Source: Rhizopus sp. PT2906 (taxonomy: Eukaryota; Mucoromycota; Mucoromycetes; Mucorales; Rhizopodaceae). From it: 64,000 nucleotides of DNA. The notes under the pieces were generated by a model, which ran no database searches, had not been told where the DNA came from, and saw nothing but the letters and a program-made list of their open reading frames with translations. The stretch lies in contig JAMYHX010000104.1 in NCBI GenBank assembly GCA_025529335.1, positions 39,937-103,936 on the forward strand, in the 5' to 3' direction. The position numbers and the translations under genes are program-made. Each line of letters begins with the position of its first letter. The stretch's first letter is position 1. Shown piece by piece: positions 34,056 to 44,467 of the stretch.

Positions 34056-34403
34056 TACCTATGATATCGCCCAACAAAACCTTCGAATATGTGGCGTCAC
34101 GCTAAACATGGCTTTATGAAGTTACCATCTTGGATTGGTTTTTTCAAGAAGAAGAGAGAGATAAAAAAGAAATGTTATCATTTCTTTATTTATTCTAATT
34201 TTAATTAATGTTGTCAGTTCTATCAACAAAAAACCAAGATCATTCACGTGTGATTATGATGAATTCGCATTTTATATCAGAGAGAGTGAACTGGAAAGCC
34301 TTAGGTTAGGCAGAGACTTTGGTAATGCGAAGTTGTACTGTGGCATCACAGGTAGTGCCTAGTAGAAGTGCCCGTAGTATTAGCTTATTTTCTGGTGCAT
34401 GTG
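33996..34403. repeat. Imperfect inverted repeat related to the 12.3-12.7 kb pair
   Basis: The reverse complement of 33996-34042 and the plus strand at 34370-34403 share GTATTAG and the 15-bp core TTTTCTGGTGCATGT, with a 10-bp gap in one arm. The outer part (CTAATACTAYGGGC on one strand) resembles the arm ends at 12364-12380 and 12690-12707. Confidence 0.55.
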
Positions 34404-34419
34404 GTGTTCACCGAAAAAT

Positions 34420-34827
34420 AGATGTTCTTCTCTTATCATCACCTAGGGTTACTGTCGCTAAGTCGATGTGAGTGTTGTACTTGTGATTTGTTAACTTTGT
34501 GTCTATCTCAAAGCTAAAGATTACAAATGCCGCAATGATAATTCATGCTATGAATGAAGAAGTCAGAGAGTCAGAGAAAAAAGTCAGATCAATTGGTTCT
34601 CATTAATTTGACAATTGAGTTCGAAATTTTAACCAATATTTTCAGTGAAGTGAGCAATTGAGGCTGGAAACACTGTTTCCCAAAAACCGGGTAAAAGTGT
34701 TGTGTGATCCACAGCTGTCATTCTATTCGCCAATGGAGTTTAAATCGAGCTAGATGAGATGTAATGCATCACTTTTATTCATTTACCTCTACTTTCTCTC
34801 TTTCTCTCTTTCTCTCTACTATTCAAC
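34420..34827. other. Upstream region of cystathionine gamma-synthase
   Basis: The 400 bp preceding the start contain a CT repeat block (34795-34818) immediately upstream of the ATG, a common fungal leader feature. No exact TGACTCA was found in my reading; GTCAGAGAGTCAGAGAAAAAAGTCAG near 34562-34587 contains half-site-like pieces only. Confidence 0.4.
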
Positions 34828-36816
34828 ATGATACGGTTACCTGAACCACCAACAACTGCTGGTGCGGCTATTCCAGCACATACACCACATGCTGTTTCTG
34901 TTACACTACCTACTTGGCAAGACAACATTTATTATGAGGAAGGAAATCCTATTGTGACATCCAAAATGGAGTGTGGATATCCTCGCTTCTTCATTCACCC
35001 TCTTATTCAAAAAGTAAGCCCCCTTCCCCTTTGTGAACAACCATTGACTAAGATGTCATGACCTTAGTTAAGCGCTCGTCTAGTCGCCAAATTTGGTAAA
35101 CCAAACGATTCATGTATGCTCTTCCCTTCGCACAAGGTAGCAGAAAGTTGCCGAGCCTTTATGCACAGATATTATCAGCAACCTTTAGGCACTATTCGTA
35201 TCGCAGAATTTGAAATTGCCGCGCCCGAAAGTCACGAACGCGTGCCGATCCATATCGTCCTCTTCCCGCAGGACGCATTCCCCATCGCCAAGCAGTTCTG
35301 GCAGCATTCGGGCGACATCATTTCATCACGTATGGCCGAGTACTGCTTGAGCATCTTGGACGGCAAACAAAACACCCCTGAGCCAACAAAGCAAGAGATC
35401 AAGCCCAAGTTAACACTGGGTGGACGCAGCCAGAGCCATTACGGTAGCAAACATGCCAAACAAAGCAAACATGAGGAAGAGAAGATATCAGACGAGCAGA
35501 CGACATATCTTGAAGAACGATACGGCCGAAACTTGCCGGTTCAGTTTGCAAAAAATGCCAAGGTTGCGCTGAGACGTCGAATTGCAGGTATCTTAACCGA
35601 TGTTTCCGTGGACAATCATCTGACAGCAAGCAATGCCGAGGAACAACGGCAGTTGAAAGGCGAGCGTGGTATTCAAGGATTATCAGAGGAAGACGTGTAT
35701 CTATACCCTTGTGGTATGAGTGCTATTTTCCATGCACATCAGTATGCCATGGCCATTGGAGACGCGTCGCTCAAGAGTGTCTGTTTTGGGTAAGTTGGCC
35801 CCCCATATCCAAATCTGTTCATTCTAATGCATCTGGTATAGATTCCCGTATACAGACACGCTCAAGATTTTGCAAAAGTGGGGAGCTGGATGTCATTTTT
35901 ATGGTCTGGGCGAGGACAAATGTATAGACGAATTGGAACAGCGACTTCAAGCAGGAGAAAGAGTGTTGAGTTTGTTCTGCGAACTACCTTCAAACCCTTT
36001 ATTGAAGTCGCCCAACCTCAAGCGACTGCGAAGTTTAGCTGATCAATACGGTTTCTTAATTGTTGTGGATGAAACGATTGGTAACTTCTGTAATATCGAT
36101 GTCTTGTCATGGGCAGATGTGGTCGTTAGTAGTTTGACAAAGGTCTTTTCGGGTGATTCGAATGTCATGGGCGGCAGGTAAGCAGCTTTGCAAGTTAACG
36201 ATAATGTGTGCTCACTCTCTCTATTAAAGTTTGGTGCTTAATCCGAAGAGTACCTATTACAAACAGCTTAAAGATGCTTTAAAGCACGATTATGAAGACC
36301 TTGTCTGGTCTGAGGATGCTGTTTTCCTTGAGCGTAATTCTCGCACGTTTAAAGAAAGATCAAAGGTTATCAACCAAAATGCTGAAGCTCTATGTGACTT
36401 TTTGGCATCACATGAGAAAGGTAAGGGATGCACTATCGAGTGATATAGCATGTTTGCTCACTTTTTCGGCATCTACAGTTCAAAAGGTATTTTATCCCAA
36501 GTATGTGTGTCGAGAATATTATGATGCGGTAAAGCACAAGACAGAAGATGCTGGTTACGGAGGCTTGTTTTCAGTACTGCTAAAGGATGAAAAAAGTGCA
36601 GCACAATTCTTTGACAATCTTAAGTGTGCAAAGGGGCCTTCATTAGGAACCAACTTCACATTGGCCTGTCCATATACCATTCTTGCACACTATACAGAGT
36701 TAGACTGGGCAAATGAGTATGGAGTGTCTCGATTCTTGGTTCGAGTGAGCGTGGGGTTAGAAGATAGAGAAAAGTTGTTGTCCATGTTTAAACAAGCTTT
36801 AGATGCTGTCAATTAA
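34828..36816 (+). CDS. STR2: Cystathionine gamma-synthase (fungal STR2/met-7 type)
   Basis: Five exons join in frame: 34828-35013, 35068-35789, 35842-36177, 36230-36420 and 36479-36816, giving 590 residues. The N-terminus (AVSVTLPTWQDNIYYEEG...YPRFFIHPLIQKL) is the characteristic fungal extension. The PLP-binding Cys/Met-metabolism fold follows: YLYPCGMSAIFHAHQ, FPYTDTLKILQKWG, ELPSNPLLKSPNL, FLIVVDETIGNF, and the Schiff-base lysine in VSSLTKVFSGDSN (about K403). The C-terminal domain includes GYGGLFSVLL and SVGLEDREKL. It joins cysteine to an O-acyl-homoserine to make cystathionine, linking sulfur assimilation to methionine. Its length is typical of fungal rather than bacterial enzymes. Genes of this pathway are classic targets of Gcn4-type factors such as the one at 2.8 kb. 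Confidence 0.92.
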
Positions 36817-37362
36817 TAAACAACAATATAGAAATAAAGATGATCGATAATAAACGCTTACATAATATATTTTAATAAACCAACTCTAGTAAATTTAAAT
36901 AGATTATAAGAATAGCCTTTACCTCAACTTGTCAGTAATGATTTGCATAATATCGGTATATTGAGCCTGTATTAAAATTAGGCTATATTTTTTTTTTTCA
37001 GGAAAAGGAATTGTAACAGTATGTGTTGCTGATAACAAGTGTACACTGAGATAGTCTATGTCCAAAACAAGTAGGTTGTCTACTTTATTTGTAGACGAGA
37101 TTGGTGATGTAAATACCCATGCTATAAAGATATTCTAGATAAGTAAAGACGTTATTGTTAAAAGAGATACACTGTATACATATATGTAAATATTACAGAA
37201 ACAGTATATATATATATCTAGTTTATTTGGAGGGCGTATTTTACAGAAATGATGATATATCCGAAAGAATATATAAATATATATGTGTATATAAATAAAT
37301 GCTGTGTATGAGAGAGATGCAAAAAATAGAAATAGATAAAGAATCAGCGTGTGCTGCATGCA
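36817..37362. other. Convergent intergenic region with AT repeats
   Basis: The 546 bp lie between two convergent stops. They contain TA-rich stretches (near 37205-37217 and 37265-37300) and AATAAA-like signals. Nothing coding seen. Confidence 0.5.
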
Positions 37363-38770
37363 TTAAAAGGAGGCAAACGTGTCATCATGAGCATATTGAT
37401 CAGAGATATAGAGTAGTTCTATGTCTTGATTATCTCTTGATGTGTCATCGTTATCTTGTAAATCTGGAATATTAGGAGCGTCTACATTGCAACTTGATAG
37501 CTGCTCAAAGTCTATATCAGCAAACCAAGGATGGGTTTTGATTTCTTGTAGGTTGTATCTATCAGCAGGCTTTACTTTCAATAATCCTTGTATAAGATCC
37601 TTAGCTTCAGAGCTAATGTCAGATGGCCACTGGATGCTGCATAATAGGATATTTTCATAGAGCTCAATAGGATTTTTAGATGTGAAGGGAGCATGACTAC
37701 AATACAGAAACAAGAAATAGTTAGTGTAATGCACACAAAAGATAGCCGGTGAAACAGTTACCCAACGATCATTTCATATATTAGGACTCCAAGTGACCAC
37801 CAATCTACCTCTTTGGTGTATCCACGCGCACGTATTACTTCTGGAGCAAGATAATCGGGAGTTCCACAAAGGGTATATGTGACATCTGAGACCTGTTTGG
37901 CCAACCCAAAATCAATCAACTTGATGTGACCATGACTATCTAGCAATATATTTTCCGGTTTCAAATCTCTATAAGCAATGTCTCTGTTGTGGAGGTATTC
38001 TAGAGCCAAGACAGTTTCTGCAGCATAAAACTTTGCTTCGTGCTCAGTTAATCCCTAAGAGACAGGAAATGACGTTAGTTTTGATAACATCTGATGTTGG
38101 GTTTCTGTTTCTTGTTTACCTTCTTTTTTCGGATAAGCCTAAAAAGTTCACCCCCAGGGACGTAATCAGTGACAAAGAAGACATGACTATCAGTTTGGAA
38201 GGTGCCCCAGAGTTTTACCAAAAAAGGGTGGTTAGCCGAATAGAGGACATCTTTTTCGTCGTGAACATGTTTTATTTGCTGTTTGGTAGCAAGTTTCTTT
38301 TTGTTGATAGCCTTAATAGCGTACCATGCTTGATTTATTGTATTTTGTGCCAGATACACTTGGGCAAAATGACCAGTGCCAATGAGTTTTGTGATGTGGA
38401 ATTGACTAAAATGGTATTTTATAGTATCACCGCATGAATTTAATGAATAGTTGCTATTATTATCAAGCTGTTCTTGATGAGATTCAATGAATGTATTGTC
38501 GTCAGTGGAAAAAGATGAGGCAGGTGTAAGTGATGGGCTTGTAGAATATGAGTGTGTAATGTCTGTCAAATGAGAGAGAAATGGATGAGATGCAAAGAAG
38601 AGTCATTATGACAAAAATATACCAGTCGTTCTCGTGAGTGGTTCATCAATAGGACTATCAATCTTTATGTTGGGTATTGAATCAAAGAGATGATCACACA
38701 AATGATTCAAGTTCCATTGAGAGTCGTGTTGATTATTTGTCAAAAAGCGTTGATTTAAAAAGTGTCGCAT
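37363..38770 (-). CDS. cAMP-dependent protein kinase catalytic subunit (PKA-like)
   Basis: Four exons join in frame: 38770-38623, 38562-38120, 38054-37762 and 37696-37363, giving 405 residues. After a roughly 100-residue Ser/Asn/His-rich N-terminus, the AGC kinase domain shows the Gly loop GTGHFAQVY, AIK lysine, YRDLKPEN catalytic loop (the Tyr is typical of PKA), DFGLAK, activation loop TLCGTPDYLAPEV and WWSLGVLIYEM. The C-terminal tail ends in FASF, matching the FxxF terminal hydrophobic motif of PKA catalytic subunits. The ATG at 38770 is preferred; an upstream TTG frame extension is not needed. PKA transduces glucose/cAMP signals in growth and dimorphism. The activation-loop Thr lies in exon 3. 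Confidence 0.9.
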
Positions 38771-40615
38771 ACAACGATAACAGATAAAAAGAAGAGAAAA
38801 GATCAATAAAAAAAAAAAAAAAAAACAGGAGTGAAATAAAAAGGAGAAGGTGTATTTATATGGAAATACATTTGTGTACAGATTGATAAGCTATCATAAA
38901 TGGAAATTTTCCTATTTAATTTACATAAGGACCCTTTTCACACGTATGAAATATACCCTTTCGATGAATATAGAATGATAAATAAAGCCTTAATAGAGTC
39001 CTAATAGAGTCCTAATAGAGATTAATGTTCATCTTTTGTCCTTGATGCTCTATACACCAACTTGCTTTAGACATGCTTTCATCATTTATCTTGTCAAATC
39101 TAAGCCAATAAGAATGCACGTGGCCATTACAACTACTGTCTCTGTTTCTGTTTCTTTGTTTCTCCCATCTATGCTTCACAAACAGATATCATGTCATGCA
39201 TACAGATATAGCTTGTTTTAGTACGCCTACGTAATAAAATCACTCTATAGGTGTATGTATATAGTAAGCATACTTGCTTTTTCATTTTCTTGTCTCGTTT
39301 TAACTTGTCAGGAGACTTTTTTGTTGTTGCTTTTTTTACTGGACTGATTTCACTAATATTCTATTTATTTTCACTTCCGCTTTTTCTGTCTCCTTATTTC
39401 TCAACAAATGGCCATAAATGGTTATTGTATACCATTCACCGCAGTCAAAATGATCAGCCCAAGATATGTCATTATTTGTATGACCCATTTTAATTAACCA
39501 TGATGTCTGTCATCTCACTGCTGTAAATAATAATAATAACATTATTGCTGCTATTATTATAGTTGTTATTATTGACTAGTTTTAACTCATGTTATCCAAG
39601 AAGATCATACAAGTGAAAACTACTCTGACGGATAAACCATAATGACGGAGATAAAGTCATGGATAAGCGGTTTTAAACTGATACCAAGTGCGCATAATCA
39701 TCCTGAATCTTTTTGCACAAGGGATAAAGTGTTGTATCGATAACCACTGAAAATGTCAGATTGATGCACTCGATATTAATGACTGGAACTTTGATTATTA
39801 ATTAGTTATATTTCCGAATTAGCCCTTTTACATTATTTGTTTAAATAGAAAGTTGTGATAAATAGCAATAATAAGCACTTGCTATTGAGTCAGTAGTAAT
39901 ACGAGATGTTGTTTACATTGTGCATAAATTAATCGTAAGAGCATAAGCAATCCTTGTATTCTATAGATTCTTTATAGAATATTTGCTCTATTTTAATGTA
40001 TTTCTTGGCTTTCATACTTTCTATGTTCACCATATTTATTTTCAAGCAAGGAATAGGGGTATCATGGTGTATGCTGCGTATATAAAAGTTACTGAGATGT
40101 TCATAGTACATTAACCTAATTCTAGACAATTATTGTTTTTTAATCGATTCACATTTTTACTTTGCTGTTAAATCATGAGGCTTTCTCACCCTTCCTTTAC
40201 TGGGCGGATGTTCATATTTAATACACATGGAGAAGGGTCTATTGGTATTTAACCCCTCTTTTTTTTTTCTTGTAAAGAAAACGTCCACAGAAATCGTAGT
40301 CATGATTCTAGTCAAGCAAATTCAAATGCTAACAAAATTCCTTTTACGATCTGCTTTACCAAATTAGACAACTGCTATTGGCATTAAGTCTAGAAGAATT
40401 CTTCAACACGACGATATTAAACATCTCAATTTCTGTACAGAAGCTAACCAGCATGCTCTGCACTTTCATATTCAACACTTTATCTTATCATGCCTCCTCT
40501 GCCACGTCGCTAGACTTATAAGGTTGTGGGTGCTGTTTTGACCAGATAGCACTGTTTCATCTGCAATGCGTGAGTTAGTCCTATATATATCCTTAGCTTA
40601 CAACATCTGGTAAGC
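38771..40615. other. Non-coding region upstream of the PKA gene
   Basis: About 1.8 kb. It begins with the A-rich 5' flank of the kinase gene and a short direct repeat (AATAGAGTCCT three times near 38993-39020). T/C-rich patches and a TAA/ATT stretch near 39525-39570 follow. No gene or structured RNA recognised. Confidence 0.5.
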
Positions 40616-41072
40616 TCAGCATTTCAAGAAATTGGCCATCATAGCAATAACAGAGTTCATGACTGAACCGGGAAAGCTCAAGGTTTGGAGAACTAGACGA
40701 AGGTAATCCAGATTGACCTGGTCATAAGCCTTTTTCCAGATCAAGGAGCAAATCAAGAGCTGCTTTGTGGATGTCCCTAGAGGAACGAGCATTTTCCATA
40801 ATGATTTGGGCTATCATGCTATTTTCAGCAATATGACTTCCAGGAATGAATCCAAGTTGATACTGATTGATAATATGCTTGCAGGTTTTCGTAAATTTCT
40901 CATTAATAATTTTAGTTGACAATTGACAAGGCTCAGCTAATGCGTACCCCAACGGTACGTCTGTTACTGTAGGTCTCTGTAGCCTGTTCTGGTGTTTGAT
41001 GGTCTGATGGTTTTTATGAGTGTCTGGTCCTTTGTTCTGATGTTCAATGGCCAATCTGAAGAATGTCGTCAC
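40616..41072 (-). mobile_element. LINE reverse-transcriptase fragment, frameshifted
   Basis: The minus frame from 41072 reads as the start of a LINE RT domain: QYQLGFIPGSHIAENSMIAQ, then KAALDLLLDLEK. At the run GGAAAAAGG (near 40731) the frame shifts by one and continues AYDQVNLDYLRLVLQTL...SVMNSVIAMMANFLK to a stop at 40616. The segment corresponds to RT motifs around the DxxKAFD-type box (here LEKAYD). The catalytic FADD box and endonuclease are absent. It is a dead 5'- and 3'-truncated relic, a common feature of fungal genomes. Confidence 0.8.
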
Positions 41073-42167
41073 AGCAGCAATCAGAACCTTTAAAAGTCTT
41101 TTGGCATCGTTGCTGACTTTTTTTTTTTTTCTTCTCTTTCATGTTTTCTTTGGTGTAAAACATTGGCTTTTGAGAATAATCTTTAATAAATAATTATGTT
41201 TCTTGAAATGACTTTTACTATTGTCTATTTATATTGGAAATAAATACTTTTTCTAAATCATTTCATGTTAATATATTGAAGATGTACACAGCATCAGGGC
41301 TGTACTAATGCCAATGAATACATCCACACCCTTATTACGCATCGTTGATCAATATCACATTGGGAAGCTCACAAGAATCCAAGCCACAGTGAAATTAATG
41401 AGAATGGATTTAATAAATGCAGAACAAAAGTTTACCAAGGCTATTCATGATTTAATTTAGAAGCTACTCAGGACTACTATACGAGAGTATACCAACTAGG
41501 CTGAGCTCTGCTCACGATTCATTGAGTCGTTCTTGTTTGGCCTCTTTGGCGAATACTAGAATTCTTGAAACTAAGAAAAATTCTACCAACCTATCTGCGC
41601 AATGTCCTGATCTCTGCATAATGAAGTCTCATGGCCTTAGATTGCATCAGTGTTGTGTTTCTACGTTCATATTAAAGATTACACCCTTTGGCGTAATATA
41701 GTCAATATATATTTCGTACACAGGCCAAAGTCATCTTGTTTATACAGTATTATTATTAAGCCTACAGCACTAATTCATGACATCCATAACCTGTAGTAGT
41801 CGATGATGCGTCATATCCAATATGCAATTGGTCAACAACATTTGTCTCCTATGATTATCGAGATGAACTTGTTTTTTTTTAGTTGTTGAACTTCATTAAA
41901 CTATTACAGTTAAAAGAAGAGAGTTTCGCTGAAAAGTGCTCGGGCTTGTTACTCACATTATTGTAAATTTAGGGTAGTTGTATATTCCTCAGCTGTTAAG
42001 CTGGAGGATGCGTGATCTGTCTCTATAAAGAGTCTATTAGGCTCTATGAACGATCCTTTTACTTAATCGTATATCCTTGTGTGACCCCAGTACAGACAAA
42101 GTAAAAGACAGCTTTTCCCCACTGTAGATTATCGTGTTTAACTCGAGTGTTAGAATAGTTTGATATT
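41073..42167. other. Non-coding, possibly element-derived
   Basis: About 1.1 kb with only short frames. A few patches near 41300-41460 look coding-like but contain stops, and may be further remains of the LINE. Nothing firmer can be said. Confidence 0.4.
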
Positions 42168-43040
42168 TTATTGATAGAAATTTTGATAGCTAGCCACAAC
42201 TGATCTCTGCTGTGTTTCTGTTGCTTTTTTCGATCTGTATAATGATTTTTTTCTCTCTCTTTCTCTTTCCCAATCTCTTGCTTGTGCACTAGGATTTTGA
42301 CTAAATGCAGAATATGCTTCAGCAGCAAGACGAGAGCTCCATGGTGTGGCCAGTGTCATGTAGTTCAATCCAAACATAGCGCCTGAGACCTTACAGCTCC
42401 ATACGACCTCACCCGTTTGTGCTTGTAAACAGTACACCCACTTTCCTGCTCTGACGTATACAGGTTGTTCAGGTCGTCCATGCTCTAAACTGGGTGGCTC
42501 TATAATCGCAACGGGTATATTGTACCAGCCACCTGGGCAATTGTATCTCCACATCTCTTCGCCACTGTTGCTATCAATAGCCATGATTTTACCTTTTGAA
42601 GCTGCCAGGATGATAGGCCTTCCCAGGTTAGATGGTCTATTATATCCAGGTGGATCAACACTTTGGACTCCTTCTCTGGGAGATAAAAATCGACTAGGTG
42701 TACTGATCACTGAGACTTCAGAGTATCCAAATCCTGGCATCTTATTCACCCATAATGTCTCTCCTGTCATTAGATCCAAGCAAGCAGTTTTACCATTTGC
42801 ACCAGCAATCAGTTTATCATAGTCCGTAACAAAGAGTGCGACAATACCACCTGACGCGCCCGTTGGGAATTTTGAGCCCCATAGTCTAATACCATTTCTC
42901 TTGTGTATAGCATATATCTTTCCATGAGTGGCGCAGATCAGGATATCATCACGTTGGAACTGGACTGATTCAGATAAATGAATAGAGCTCTTGTCAGATT
43001 CGTCATCGCCCTTGACTTTTTTGTCTGTAAAGAAAGTCAT
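42168..43040 (-). CDS. PQQ-like beta-propeller repeat protein
   Basis: A single-exon frame of 290 residues beginning MTFFTDKKVKG. It contains several PQQ/quinoprotein-type propeller blades with the signature A-x-D/L-x-x-T/S-G-E-x-x-W: KIYAIHKRNGIRLWG, KTACLDLMTGETLWV, KIMAIDSNSGEEMWRY and WVYCLQAQTGEVVWSCK. After the last blade the C-terminus is Arg/Lys/Glu-rich (REREREKKSL-like). There is no signal peptide, so it is probably cytosolic and unlikely to be a true periplasmic-type PQQ dehydrogenase; such fungal proteins are of unknown function. Only four to five blades are visible, fewer than an eight-bladed propeller, so an upstream exon or a partial propeller is possible. Confidence 0.8.
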   Translation of the reverse strand: MTFFTDKKVKGDDESDKSSIHLSESVQFQRDDILICATHGKIYAIHKRNGIRLWGSKFPTGASGGIVALFVTDYDKLIAGANGKTACLDLMTGETLWVNKMPGFGYSEVSVISTPSRFLSPREGVQSVDPPGYNRPSNLGRPIILAASKGKIMAIDSNSGEEMWRYNCPGGWYNIPVAIIEPPSLEHGRPEQPVYVRAGKWVYCLQAQTGEVVWSCKVSGAMFGLNYMTLATPWSSRLAAEAYSAFSQNPSAQARDWERERERKKSLYRSKKATETQQRSVVASYQNFYQ

Positions 43041-44379
43041 TTTGAGCTGATTCTTTGTTTATTATTTCAAAAAAGAAAAAGGAAAGAAGGGTGATTTTAT
43101 TTCCAATGGATCTTATTCACAATAATATGAGAAGAAATCAAATGCGACAATTGAGTAAATCAATGCCCAATAAGAAGTCCCTGGTGACAGAAAATTGCAA
43201 AATCGAAGATTGTGTAAGGAAGTGTGCTGCTTTCACTGTTACTCTAAAATTTAAATATTCTTAATATCAGTAAAACGTCTTTCTTTCGGCTAATTTAACA
43301 AATCAAGTGTTATCGGAGGTATGAAATCTAGTACTTATATTCTTCTTCACAATACACACTTTTATAATCACATCGCATAGTTAACAGTAGAGTTAGCTGA
43401 TCTGCTATTGTCGCACCAAAACTTTATTGGAGCGCCAACACGTGAAGCATGCTTTGTAATACAATAGTCGTTTCTCTATTTTCTCTTGCTTGAGCTAATT
43501 GTGCCTGCTTGAAAGGGTCTTTTGACATATTTTACTCCAAGAATTTCCAATTGAAACGAAGGGTTATTCAAAGATTATTTTGGCGCTTGGACTGGTTTTT
43601 CACTAGAAGTGAAGAGGCTATTACAGCCATTGAAGAGCTCTATGGAAGGTTCAATATTCAAAATATTCACGAGTTTCAGTTACAATTAAGCAGTAAACTT
43701 AACCAGATATAATCTTTAAAAATATCAACTGAATACATTTAGGTAGATTATCCTCAAGAGTACGCAGATGGAACCAATAAGTAAGCCAAATAATATTTGA
43801 TTGACAAGTACTGTTTCTTCATGAGCAAGGATGATCCTACTAAGCGTTGAACATTTTTGAAATATACAGGTGTTAGGTTGAAATTGCTGGGTTTTATCAT
43901 TGCTGCACTCAATATTGGTTGTCTGGTCGGTTTCCATTCTATTATCAAGCTGATAGCAACCAAGCTGATCTTTTTCATGAATTAATGACTCGATATTGAG
44001 AGAGTAGAACGGTACTTATCAAATTCTTTCAAAGATCAAGGAATTGTAAGCTGTCTCTTCTCTGCAAGAGGTGTATCCCATGATACCTTGGTTGCAATGA
44101 GAACAAAAGAGATTGGTATGAATGACAGAGATGGCCTGTAACTTGCCCTCGGATTTCTTAATTTTTTGGAGGCGTTTGATTCTTCTAATATTATCTTTAC
44201 ATCTGACTAAGCTGTTAAAAGCCTGCAAATTTGAGGCATTACTGGCTGATTATTAATGTTGCTGTGGAGTAAAAGAAGGAGCCATGCTGCATTGTGTAAC
44301 CTGATATGGCAGCAGCATTAATTGCTCATTTGGCCCAAATAATGGTCACATTTCCTTTTTAAGATTTGACGTAAAATCA
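43041..44379. other. Intergenic region with small unexplained frames
   Basis: Contains small frames without family assignment: a 52-codon plus frame starting near 43106 (MDLIHNNMRRNQMRQL), a plus frame at 43509-43712, and a minus frame at 44228-44019 with one CxxC pair. None has convincing start, splice or homology evidence. They may be remains of mobile elements. Confidence 0.4.
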
Positions 44380-44386
44380 TATAAAA
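44380..44386 (+). promoter_or_regulatory. Putative TATA box of the copper ATPase gene
   Basis: TATAAAA, 82 bp upstream of the ATG at 44468, followed by a CT-rich leader (44394-44409). Confidence 0.4.
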
Positions 44387-44467
44387 GCAAAGCTCTCTCT
44401 CTTTTTCTCTAATGATTTATTATACTTTGAACATATAAAGAATCCATTATAGAAAACAAATAGACTA

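Noticed and set aside
38771..38806. N-terminal extension of the PKA gene
   Set aside because: Starts at a TTG and adds a hydrophobic stretch not found in PKA; the ATG at 38770 is preferred.
44019..44228. Minus frame with a CxxC, possibly a transposase C-terminus
   Set aside because: Only one CxxC pair, and no RuvC-like or zinc-ribbon context strong enough to call.
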